A DNA stretch of 64,000 bases. Origin: Gordionus sp. m RMFG-2023 (Eukaryota; Nematomorpha; Gordioida; Chordodea; Parachordodidae). The position numbers and the translations under genes are program-made. The notes beneath the pieces are model-generated. The model was not told where the DNA came from, searched no databases, and saw only the letters and a list, made by a program, of their open reading frames with translations. Location of the stretch: positions 50,176,569 through 50,240,568 of the forward strand of contig NC_088776.1 in the NCBI RefSeq assembly GCF_954871325.1, read 5' to 3'. Within the stretch, counting starts at the first letter, position 1, and each line of letters starts with the position of its first letter. Positions 10,053 through 20,719 of this stretch are shown one piece after another.

Positions 10053-13000
10053 TATTCATTTTAAGTGAAATTGATATATTCAATATCAATTTACTAACCG
10101 AAGTTTCTTAAATCATAAACGCGAATGTTTTAAGAATATTTTATTACGTATTGTTTTTAATAAGCATGTAACCTCTATCTGATGTGATAGAAAATATATT
10201 AATCTTTCTGGTCTCACTCACTCATGGTTGTAAGTATGGAGGGGACATTTGTTAAGTTTTTACCAGAATAAGTTAACCCCCCTCCCAACATAAAATTTTA
10301 TAGTGTGCTTTATGTCTTAAAGTAAATGAAATACGTATTTTCCAATCTAGATAAAAAAATATACTGAAAATTAAGAATTTTTTATGGATTTTCTCAGATT
10401 ATTTTAAAAATTATAGAAGATTTTACTGATAATTAATGCCTCCTAATTACAATTTTTAGATAATGCACATCGATATAACTTTCTGATATAAAAGTAACTA
10501 ATTCATTTGAATATTTTGACCTCTCCTTTTTCTTCTATTCGCATTTTAATAAATAGAAATAACTGCAAAGTTATTTAATCAAAAAAAAATTCGAAATATT
10601 CTATTGGATTACTTTGTAATATTTATGAAATAAATCATTAGATCTTCAGTTATTTTAGTTTTTTATTTTTGCTCATTTCACAAGTCTAACTAAAACAATA
10701 TAAAAATTAAAAAACGTAAAATAGTTTTCATCATTTTTTAAAATAATACTAGTTCAATTTAAATCACAGCGTTTTTATAAAAACACCGTTAACCCTTCTA
10801 CTTAATTTCTAAGCACTTTTTCTCGTTTTTTCTATTAAAATGGAATTAAAAAAAATCAGGATTTTTTGAAAATAAATAGAAAATGTTCCAAATCAAGAAA
10901 ATAAAGATATTCCAATATCGGGAAACCAGAGCAAAATGGAGTGTTTGTTTATTTACTCTTACATATTTTACCACGACAAGGGTGGGGGGGGGGGGGGTGG
11001 TTTGTTAAAAGCATTTTCTAAATTTTGAGAATAGTTTATAAATGAAGGATAATAAAAAATAATTATAAAAGTGGCTATATTTTAATTATAGATTAAATAG
11101 GCGTCTTATTCAATTTTCTCATTTTGTAGCAAATTTTTAGGCCCGGCCATACCTCCCATATTCTAAGAGTGAGGTGGGATTTTTAATGACTAAAAGGATA
11201 AAAAACGGGAAAGCGCGACAACTGTAATCCATTTATATATAAATATTGGTGAATAATTTTTTTCAAATTATAATTTATAAATTTTAATATTATCCATATT
11301 TATAAAGTCAAAATTAGATCCAAATCTACATATTTATCGGAAGGAATTTATTTTATTTAAAAGTTTATTATTTATGAAAATAAATTTTAACTCTTCGCAA
11401 TTCATATCAAAATTCTGCTTTACCATTAATTCGCCTCTAATAAATTAAATGAGACCGAAGAAGGATTTTTTCGCCTAATCATATTCATTAAACTCATCTC
11501 TGAGCCAGCATTTGAATGTAGAATTAAAAATAAATCTTTACATATTTTTTACGCTTATATTTACATATTTATTTAATTCTTTCAAAATATTCTAACTTGA
11601 TCGTATCATTCAAAATCAAAGGTTTAAGCTATTTATATCTATAATTACCATAATAGTTTGATAATTCTGAGTAATTTCTTTATATGCTTCAACTTGTGTA
11701 TCAGAACAGAGGAATAGACAAGATTTATATATTTTAATATCAGCGCCGTTAAATTTGGCGGCTGAATAGTTCTACTAACTAATTGTAAATTGTATCAATA
11801 TTTCTTGCTTTATTAGTACCAATTGAGTATTTAAACGAGTATATAGTAGCTCATAAAAGGAAAAAAACTATTAGTAACAAAATTTTGGCAAATCTATGAT
11901 TTAAGCGACTGAAATAATTTATTCCGAATATTTTATCGATGTTCCATATTAATTATAATTTAATTCGTTTAATAGACAGTATAAAGAAAAAGTTTATTAG
12001 CAAAATATGAAAAATTGCCTAATTTGGCATTATTGATAGAATGGAAAATAGCTGGTTTGCGCCAATATTTATTAATCAGTCATTTTTTCACACACAAAAA
12101 GGTAACCGTACTGTAAGAGAAATAAAATCTTTATCACCCATTAAAGCGTAAAATCAACCAAATTTCTGGAAGCATTTGATCTGGAACTTAAATCAATAAT
12201 TGAAATTTATTACATTGATTCTTCAATTCGTTTGGTAGATAGTAACGACAAAATAAGATAAAATTGCCAGGATTGGCAACACAAACAAATATTTTTGGGT
12301 GAGCTCATAATCATACCATATGAAATGCCAGTTAGTACTTACTATTCCATCAATCAGTTTTTCTAGTCAATAAACAAAAACTAGTTTTAATAAGAGAAAT
12401 AGACAATAGCACACCTTTAAGTATGTATAAACCAAAAGTTATTAAAATTTCAAAAATTTGAATCAAATTTTGATTGAAAAAAGAATCTAAAGAAAGCAAT
12501 TATAATAAAAAAATTAAATGAAATATCTTAAAAAAATATTACTATCATTATTTATAAAATCAACTTTTTTCCTATTTCAAAATATGAGGATTTAAAGATA
12601 AAAGGCTGACTCGATATTTTAGCCAAAAGAAAATTAAGCTTGGAAACTTTTCCGAGAGATGACATAATTTGCGGCAACTTTGGAAAATGTATCAAAATGA
12701 GATGGATTGGTTATGGTAAAATTTAAAACAATTAAGGATAGCTAATTATTTTCATCAAGCGAATAGGTTGAGCTATTGTTTAATAAAAATAATTTAGATT
12801 ATTTTTAATACCTAAAAAAAAATAAAAATAATTTTTAAAAAAATATAACCAAAAAAAATGATGTATTTTAGTTTTATTTTTATTATTCATGACATGACAT
12901 GAAGCCACCCAAGCTCAATTACATTGTTATCAAATCAAATGAGAATATAGTATATTAAAAAAAGTTAACCAAATGCCAATATTTAAATAATTAATAACCT

Positions 13001-14340
13001 TAAGGAATTTTAGAGCTATAATATAACAAAATTAATTCAACCAATTTTTTTCCAAATTTTTATAGCAAGGTCAATATCGTAACTTGAACTGCGAACTCAT
13101 TGGAGGAGCATCATTGAAATTAGAGAGGGGATAGTTAGTCATGAAATAATTATCATTATTTGAATAAAATTGGAACGGGATGAATGGTATTTTCTTTTTT
13201 TAATTATTTATATTTGGTAGGAGGTTAAAAGTTTTGAGAGGGTTGATATCATTCATAGTTATGTATACAAGCCCCTGATTATTCTCCGCAGTCCTTTTCT
13301 AAGTTAAAATAGGAAATGGTATAGCAAGTATTATCTTATATTAATAGATCCCTTTAGGTCATATTTTTATTTATCTAATTTACATATAGAATAAATATCC
13401 TTACAAAATAAATTTTAATATAAAAAGTTTTTTGAAAAATGATTTTTTTATTTATTGAATATGTGAAGGAAAAAGTAGAGCATTGCCATATCATATCGTC
13501 TAAACCAATAGTTTGTTAAATATATAACTGAAGTGTAAAATTTTAAAAGAATCACTGATTTAGTCAAAGACTGGATAAAAATCATGGAAAAAAACATCGG
13601 ACAAAAGCACCCCAATATAAAAAAATTTACATGCTTTAATAAATAAAAGAAAAATGTAATCCTCGTTTTAAACTATGCCCTTTAGTGTAATACTTGACTA
13701 TTATTTTATAATAATATTTTTCTAATAATGTTGCTCATCAAAAATGATCATATTTGTAAGGGAAAACAACTATATGACTCAAGGGCTAGAAATATGAATT
13801 TTAATAATTTTATAATGCATGACGAAAGGTAGTTATTTTTGAAATATTAATCGTGGGATTGATGTGGTAGAGAAAGACTGCGTCACATATAAAAGAATTT
13901 GTAAATACATAAAATCTGTATCTTGATGAATGAATCTGTATGTAGCTAGCTAAATTTTATACCAAAGTAGACCTTCCTTTATTTTTCTCACAAAAAATAA
14001 TGCGAATATAAAAATATTGAGACTATTATATAAAAACAAACAAAATTTTTATTATTGTATATAAGAATTAAAAAAAATTAAACATTCAATGTTATATTAA
14101 TAGCGATTCCTTTAAGATAATCTAATCTTGATCGATTTTCAAAATCAGAAACAATTGTTACTATTCTCGCATGTAGATTTCGATATTTTTTTCTCGGGGT
14201 AGAGGGAGTTTCACCAAAATTATATTGAGCAATTTTTAACTGTCAACCCTTGTTGTTTTTTTAAGCCTAGAATATAAATTATAAAGTTTATTAGTAAATC
14301 TTTATACTTTTTAAATCATTTAAAAATAATAGATATATAG
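10053..14340. other. AT-rich intergenic stretch with minor repeats
   Basis: A G-run at 10981-10998, a fragment of the GGCCCGG family at about 11130-11165, and an isolated GCGAACTCATTGG unit near 13090 that recalls the 14-bp array. No reading frame with recognisable homology was found. Confidence 0.45.
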
Positions 14341-14351
14341 ATAACTTGATA

Positions 14352-15470
14352 TAAATTTACACATATTTGGATGGTGACTTGTTAGGAGGGAACTGAAGCA
14401 TCTATGCCATCCTTCAACCGCGTTGTTGGTTTTCGCTTCCCCGTTCAGAGTTGATTGGTAACAATTCCATAGTTCAATATTAAACTAAGCAGGTAGTCTG
14501 CCTCTTCCAAACATTTTACCAATGTAAGCTTTTTCAAAAGTTTCAATTAGAGGCTGAAGTAACAATTGATTTTTAGAATAAAATTCGGAGTTTATTAGTA
14601 ATTCAAATGTTTCAACTACATTTAAGGATGGCACAAATGACAAGCAAACCATCATTCTAAGTTGTATATTAAATTCCACATCTGTTTTATATTTCTGCGA
14701 TATTTCTGGATATTTTTGAATGTTCCGCCAAAAGGATTGGCCAAAATGGAAATAGCAACATTTGTGTTGCGAATTGGGAAACACTTCATTGAAAGCTTTT
14801 ACACTGGCCATTTCAAAATCCGTCATAATTTTTTTTGGAGTTGATATTAAGTTGTCACCTATAATATTAAATATTCTTTTATATGTTTCATAATCCTTTT
14901 TATTGGTCAATATATATATGAGAGGTAAAACATTATTATTTTTAATCCCATGAATTGTATAAATTTGCTTAAATAAAGGTGGCGACGATTTAAATGTACT
15001 ATCAGAAATACAATGTTCGCATGAAGCTAAGAAGTCCAAATTTTTTCTTGTTCCAAATATGATAACACGGTCGGGAACCTAGCACACATGATAAATAAAT
15101 AAGCAATTATAATAAAGTGTTTCTTATCGGGAAGCTTATCGCAATAAAAATGAAGGATTTAGTTATATTTGTTCAAAAAATTTATAGAAAATCTTACCGG
15201 ACCATCATCATGAAGTATGAAATCCTCATATTTATCTGTAATTGAATATTCATGCGGGATTACCAGCTCAATAAGGCTGCTAGGATTCGGAGGTGCAAAA
15301 CTGTTTGAACTCCGCGTTCGTTTAATTATACGTTTCATAAGATTCGGTGATGGTGGTGCCATTGATATGGAATCACTTAATTGAGATACGTGTTTCTCCA
15401 CAATAAAGTTTGGAATTTCCATAGAATTATTCAAAGCTTCATTCTTATTGATTATTTTCTTCGTTTCCAT
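14352..15470 (-). pseudogene. Mutator-like (MULE) transposase, two exons, one in-frame stop
   Basis: Exon 1 is 15198-15470 (starts METKKII; ends YEDFILHDDGP before GTAAGA). Exon 2 starts at 15078 after CTAG and reads VPDRVIIFGTRKNLDFLASC, EHCISDSTFKSSPPLFKQIY with TIHG, MTDFEMASVKAFNEVFP, CCYFHFGQSFWRNIQKYP and ETFEKAYIGKMF. These match the MULE transposase domain that is often linked to FLYWCH proteins: SDSTF holds the first catalytic Asp and TDFE the second. A TAG at 14485-14487 interrupts the frame, but homology continues directly behind it (FNIELWNCYQSTLNGEAKTN, AVEGWHRCFSSLL) to about 14352, including the expected Glu. The reading therefore fails through a single stop, apart from truncation near 14340. 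No FLYWCH finger or terminal repeats were identified. Confidence 0.85.
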
Positions 15471-15479
15471 TTCGATTGA

Positions 15480-16160
15480 ATTTCATGATTGTGTATTTCT
15501 TTATTATCTTTTATCTTATCATTTTTTTTGTAAGTCGTACGGGACATTTAAATATATCTTGGTTAAGGCATCTATAATAATTTGTATCTGAGACTACTTT
15601 ATCCAGGCGGAACAAATAATTTTTAAAGGTTAAGATCTCCTTATTTTTGCTTGATAACATATTTTATAAGACTCCGAAATAAAGAGGAAAGAATGGCGAA
15701 AATATTTATAACCAAAGGAATGGCACCAGCCAGATGAGAAATTTTTTTTTTTAAATTTCGGCAATACTTTTTTTTTAAATAGTTATAATATATCAAATAT
15801 GTCATTAATTATTTGTTAATTTTTAGTGTAGCTATTTTTTTTATTATATTTTAAAATTATTTAAGTTTCAATAAGAACCCATATCAAAATCTTATATTTA
15901 AATTAATTTAAATTAATGCCGAGAAATTATACTAAAATTTTTATCACGCCCCCCCCCCCCCTCCAAATAAACAGAAAAGATAAAAAGATATCTATAATGA
16001 TCGTAAAATAATAAGATTAATAAATATTTTAAATTGGGGAAATCCCTTATTTCACTTAGATGTAATTTATTTTTGAATTGCCATTCAAAATTGATATTCT
16101 AAACAGTAATGTTGTAGACTTTATTCATCTACACTGTTTAAGAATAGTGACTGCCAAAAC
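15480..16160. other. No gene recognised
   Basis: AT-rich with a C-run at 15949-15962. Nothing else identifiable. Confidence 0.45.
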
Positions 16161-16800
16161 TACGGTTGGGCATTTGACCGGTCAAATATAGTTAAAATCA
16201 AATAAATATTTTTTTATATTGAATATCATCATTTTCTTTAATATTTTTTAATCAATTTTCTTTTTGTCTAAATCTTCAATCGATTTCTGTTTTAGTAAGA
16301 TTTTTGACACAAATCGACCAATTTCTTTTTGAAGAAGAAGTAGATCTAGAAATTGTTAGTAATGCCACTTCTCTTAATGGCCATGGTGGTCAAAGCTAAT
16401 TCCACTGCTTGAGATTGAAATCTGATTGCTTCTGATGGAAGTTACTGCTTTCCCCATGATTTTCTATTAAACAAGCCGCTTTTATTTCTGAAATTTATAT
16501 ATAACTTGAAATATTTTGATCACCACTTTGTATGCCTAATCCTTTTATTATATTACATACTTCATTAAATTCACTATGATTAAAATGCTCTACTTACTAT
16601 TAGGAACTCAATAAATAGCAGCATTGTGATCACATGTATTTATATCGTTTTTTCTTTTTCAAACATATTTTTATATTCAGATCTTATAGAATATTTGACC
16701 ATTTGACCAGGTCAAATATTCCCCCGTTCAATTGACCCGTCAAAATCTAGTCATTTGACTGGTCAATTGACTGACTTGCTAAACCTGGCCAAAATTGATT
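16160..16800. repeat. Element bounded by TTGAC/GTCAA palindromes
   Basis: The left end has the perfect palindrome ATTTGACCGGTCAAAT (16173-16188). The right part (about 16695-16775) has a cluster of related units: TTGACCAGGTCAA, TTGACCCGTCAA, TTGACTGGTCAATTGAC. The interior on the minus strand has short open stretches (for example FNEVCNIIKGLGIQSGDQN) but no family could be assigned. Interpreted as a decayed TIR transposon. Confidence 0.4.
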
Positions 16801-17151
16801 GATAAATTTATAAATATTAAGTCATCAGACAATAAATAGGAATGCTACCCAGATATGAATTTTGCCAGTAAATATCAAGATTTAACTAATAAACTCAATG
16901 ATTAATATATTGATAAAGATGAGTTCCTTGTGCGCGATTATTATAAAATAAGAACTTCGAAGAAAAGGATAGGATAGCGAAAAAAGTGTATTCTAATAAC
17001 AAATTTCATAAACCAGATCTAAGTTTATTAATCATTATATAAATTTTTTAAGATTAAAAGAAAATTACAAACTATGTGAATTAAAAAAATATTATTCAAA
17101 TAATATAATTATAAAGAATTATTCAAAATAAATTAGTCATTATTAGCAATT
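16801..17151. other. No gene recognised
   Basis: AT-rich spacer before the second 14-bp array. Nothing identifiable. Confidence 0.4.
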
Positions 17152-17522
17152 ATCGCGATATTAAATTCTCTATAATATCTTCGCGATATATGTTTCGCGA
17201 AATAATTGTCGCTACATTGTCTTCGATTTGCGTTTCGCGATAATAACTTCGCTATAAAATTTTCGCGATTAAAGTTTCATGTCGCTTTAAAGGTTTCGCG
17301 ATAAAGGTTTCGCTATAAAATTTTCGCGATTATTGATTCGCGATGAAAGTTTCGCGGTAATGTATTCGCTTCAAATGTTTTGCGATAAAGGTTTCGCTAT
17401 AAAATTTTCGCGAATATTGATTCGCGATAAAAGTTTCGCGGTAATGTATTCGCATTAAAGGCTTCGCTATAAAAAATTCGCGATATTTGTTTCGCGATAT
17501 TGCATTCGCGGAATTGGCATGG
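17152..17522 (-). repeat. 14-bp minisatellite, TTCGC orientation
   Basis: About 26 units of 14 bp with consensus CGCGATAAAAGTTT or CGCTATAAAATTTT, the reverse complement of the unit at 9700-10052. A higher-order pattern is visible: a block running GGTTTCGCTATAAAATTTTC then CGCGATTATTGATT then CGCGGTAATGTATT recurs at about 17308-17358 and 17388-17448. The long minus-strand frame over it is only the translated repeat, since 3 x 14 bp gives a 14-residue period. Confidence 0.88.
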
Positions 17523-18200
17523 AACCATTTGATCATACTCATAAGATTTTTTGTTATTAAATTCCTTGTGAATTCAATTATTTATTAAGATTTAGGAAAT
17601 TTAAATATATGATGAAATTCAATTTTTTTTAAAAAAAATCTTTTATTTGTTATCAAGTGAGATAAAGAAATATTATTTTTAGGTATTATAAAAAATCGAT
17701 AAGAATTTTCGTAGGGGAAACTGAGGTTATATTATCCATAAAAATAGTTGAAGCAAATTTTCCAAAATATTTTAGCGTAGTTTTATTTTTTTACATACAT
17801 ATATATCTCACGGTAGAAATTATATATAAGAAAAAAAGTATTTAGTTTTTATTAATAGTATGAGAAAATAAATACATGTGGTACCTTTTAGCCTTTCGCG
17901 ATGCGTGTTATACCGCCTCTTTATTTTTAGAATTTTTTATATAAACATGTTAATCATGAAAATATCAATCATATTAAATACACCAGGACGACCAATGAAT
18001 CTTTACTTCGTCAGAATATATACTGGAGATCTTCCAACCCGACCTGATTCAGCCCGTTAAGAATTTTCTCACAAGTTTCCCTGTTCCTTAAAACTTTATA
18101 AAAAAGTCCTCCGGGTCTGTTAAACTTTTTTGTATCAATTACCGCCTACTTTTTTAATTTATTTTTTCCTCATTGTCAATTAAGGCTATCAACTTCTTTC
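17523..18200. other. No gene recognised
   Basis: AT-rich. A 60-codon frame at 17878-18060 lacks any motif. Confidence 0.4.
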
Positions 18201-18209
18201 TACAATAAC

Positions 18210-18344
18210 CATTTCATAAATTAGCCAGATAGCCAGAAAATATTGCTCGGCCAAAATCTTCAAGCTTGCGTGATGTTTATCTGGCTAAAATATTGAGTTA
18301 CCAGTTTTTAAAAATCGGCTTAAATCGAGCCATTTAACAACACT
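18210..18344 (+). repeat. Palindromic MITE, 3' half
   Basis: Ends in AATCGAGCCATTTAACAAC, the terminal repeat of the roughly 190-bp palindromic family. The left half is diverged. Confidence 0.6.
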
Positions 18345-18397
18345 AGTCCTAACTGATTATTTATGTATAAGCACGGAGAATTTTTATGTACGAATAA

Positions 18398-19903
18398 ACC
18401 TGTGCGCCGACGAAACTATCGGTGGCTGACGCGTTCAAAAATGTAGCGGCTGGCGACGCGTCAACATAAGCAGCATAAATCGGCGCGCCATTTTAAATTC
18501 TTTATAGCAGATATTTTTTTTAATTGCTAATTAATTTTTTAAGAAAAATTAAAATATACACTACACTACAGATATCTCGACATATTTTTAGATCTTTGAA
18601 GAGACAACTATAATTCAAAATCGATTTTATAATTATATATGTATAAAAATAATTTTATTAAAATTTTTTGGACATAATGATGATCTCCTTGAATTCAACG
18701 TCAACCAGGGGTACAAGAAACTTTCGAGTTTGTCAAAACATAAAGAATTTTTTTTAGCTGGCGTGGAAATATTAGGAAGTTCTATCCACTTTTCTCTCCA
18801 AAAATTTAGAACATCCGTGAATGGCGTTTTCCTAGAAGAATATGGCATTCATGTTCTAAATCACTCATATTTTTACTTATATAATGTTTAGTTGTTAATT
18901 TTGTCAAATAATTTGAATTTAATATTTCTTCTTGATTCTCAATTGTTATATTTACTATCTAATATCATCATACTCTATTCTTTTAAGATGTTTTATGATA
19001 AATACCGGCGCTGAGTAATTTTGTTATATACATTGACATCTTGGATCTAGAAGAGAAGCCAACAGATTATTTATGAAGTAAATAATAAATGAAAATACTT
19101 ATATATTATTACTTGCAGATCAAACAGGAAATCATAACACTTTTTTAGCATATTTTTCTTTAGGGAAATGATTTCTGAGTTATCATCATCTGTTATTAAT
19201 TTTTTTACAATTTCACTTCTAAAAATTGATGGTAAGTTTAAGTTAAATTTACGTTTCATAGTTTGAGATAGTGTTTCCCAATTCTTTTAAAAACGTTAAT
19301 TAAATTTTTATTTGCTCCAGATATGCTTTCGTTGAGAATTTTAACGTTTTCATATGTGTAGCATTAATGTTATCAGAATCGCCAATTAGAAACGGGTATC
19401 GGGGAATAGATCAAAGCTTCAATATCATGCATATCTGATAATAGATCAATTGTACTTAGGCATTTTTTGAGCTGCCTCGAACTCAAATTCAATCTCTGTA
19501 GTTTTATATCTTGGAGTAATAATTTATCTTATTATTTTGGTATGATTTTCAGCAAAAGTATTTAGTAGCATCCACTGTAACCAGATTATGTAAACCATGA
19601 CCCAAGCATAAGTGGTGTTTTAATTAAACACCCTTAATATTAGATCTCCATTTTAAAAATATGTAAAATTATGGCAACTTTAGAATTTTAGATTTTTGAT
19701 GAATTCTGAAATGATGCCAATATGTTAGAATAGGTATAAAATAAGAATTCATCAAAATCCTGATTGAAAGTGATGTCGACCAATTATTAGAATAAAAATA
19801 CATAAAATATGGAAATTATTTTTAAAATAATTTTGCGCGCCGAGACGTGATTTTCATAAAAGACGGGGAGTATCAAAAAATATCGGCGGCCGGCGTACAG
19901 GTC
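18398..19903 (-). mobile_element. hAT (ZBED-type) element, decayed, about 1.5 kb
   Basis: Terminal inverted repeats ACCTGTGCGCCG (left, 18398) and ACCTGTACGCCGGC (right, read in reverse from 19902) are flanked by a perfect 13-bp direct repeat TATGTACGAATAA at 18385-18397 and 19904-19916. The subterminal 80-100 bp are unusually rich in CpG. Transposase remains on the minus strand: LGHGLHNLVTVDATKYF (19630-19575), LLASLLDPRCQ (about 19065-19030), NFWREKWIELPNISTPAKK (about 18810-18750), in hAT order but with several frameshifts and stops. Confidence 0.75.
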
Positions 19904-19909
19904 TATGTA

Positions 19910-19990
19910 CGAATAACCAGGCCCATTTTAATTTTTTTAAAAGATTTTCCCAGCCCGCAGACTTGGGGTTTGCAGATCTCTAATATATAC
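19910..19990. repeat. GGCCCGG-family fragment
   Basis: CCAGGCCC near 19916 and GCCCGCAGACTTGGGG with a TTTGCAGATCTCTAAT terminus, as in other members of the GC-rich MITE family. Confidence 0.5.
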
Positions 19991-20050
19991 AAATAAAATA
20001 GTTGGTTTATACATGACAGGAATGGCCCAGAGGTAAAGATTAATACCTAA

Positions 20051-20230
20051 TATTGTTTAACAGCTCAATTTCGCCGATTTTAAATTAAGATTTTCGCCAA
20101 GATAACATTACTGAGGCCTCGAGATCTTGTTACTAGATGTTCAAATCTTTCTGTCATCTATGAGCAAAATTTCTAGGCTTGCGTAATATTTTTTTGGCTA
20201 CATTATTGGGTTAGTCGTTTAACAACACTA
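20051..20230 (+). repeat. Palindromic MITE
   Basis: Begins TTGTTTAACAGCTC and ends GTCGTTTAACAACACTA, with the GATTTTCGCC and TGAGCAAAATTTCTAGGCTT core of the family. Confidence 0.7.
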
Positions 20231-20719
20231 CCTGTGCTGAAGCGCAGCAAGTATCGATTTCGAGCTTAAGCTTAAGTGAGAAAAAATGACCTAGATGAGG
20301 AGTTCGTTTGGAGAAACTAAACTAATTAATAGTGTATTTATTGGGGAAATAAGAGATTATATTGATACACTGATAAATATACTTAATTTTGCTAGGGTAG
20401 CCCTAAGCCTCCAGTAAAACAAAAATTGACGTGCCTGATTTACAAAAACACAAACATGCGCTAGATTTTTGTATATTAACTACTACAACATGATTAGTTT
20501 TATAGTTGTAGCATTAAAGTAACCTTTTTTAAGATTAACCTTTTCTTTTATGGATGTTCTTATTTATATTTTAAAAAAAATTATAACACATTGACAGAAA
20601 TTTTTATTAAAATCATAAATCTAATCATTTCTTCTCTTTTTAAAATAAGTACATGATACGAATTCGTAAAGTGTGATGACATATAATAAGTACATTCGAC
20701 ATTTCATCCACAATATTGT
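20231..20719. other. 3' flank of fucosyltransferase copy A
   Basis: AT-rich. Candidate AATAAA-like signals are too common in this composition to name one. No other gene seen. Confidence 0.4.

Noticed and set aside
17330-17542. 70-codon minus-strand frame with repeated HYRETFIA
   Set aside because: It is the translation of the 14-bp minisatellite; periodicity of 14 residues equals three repeat units.
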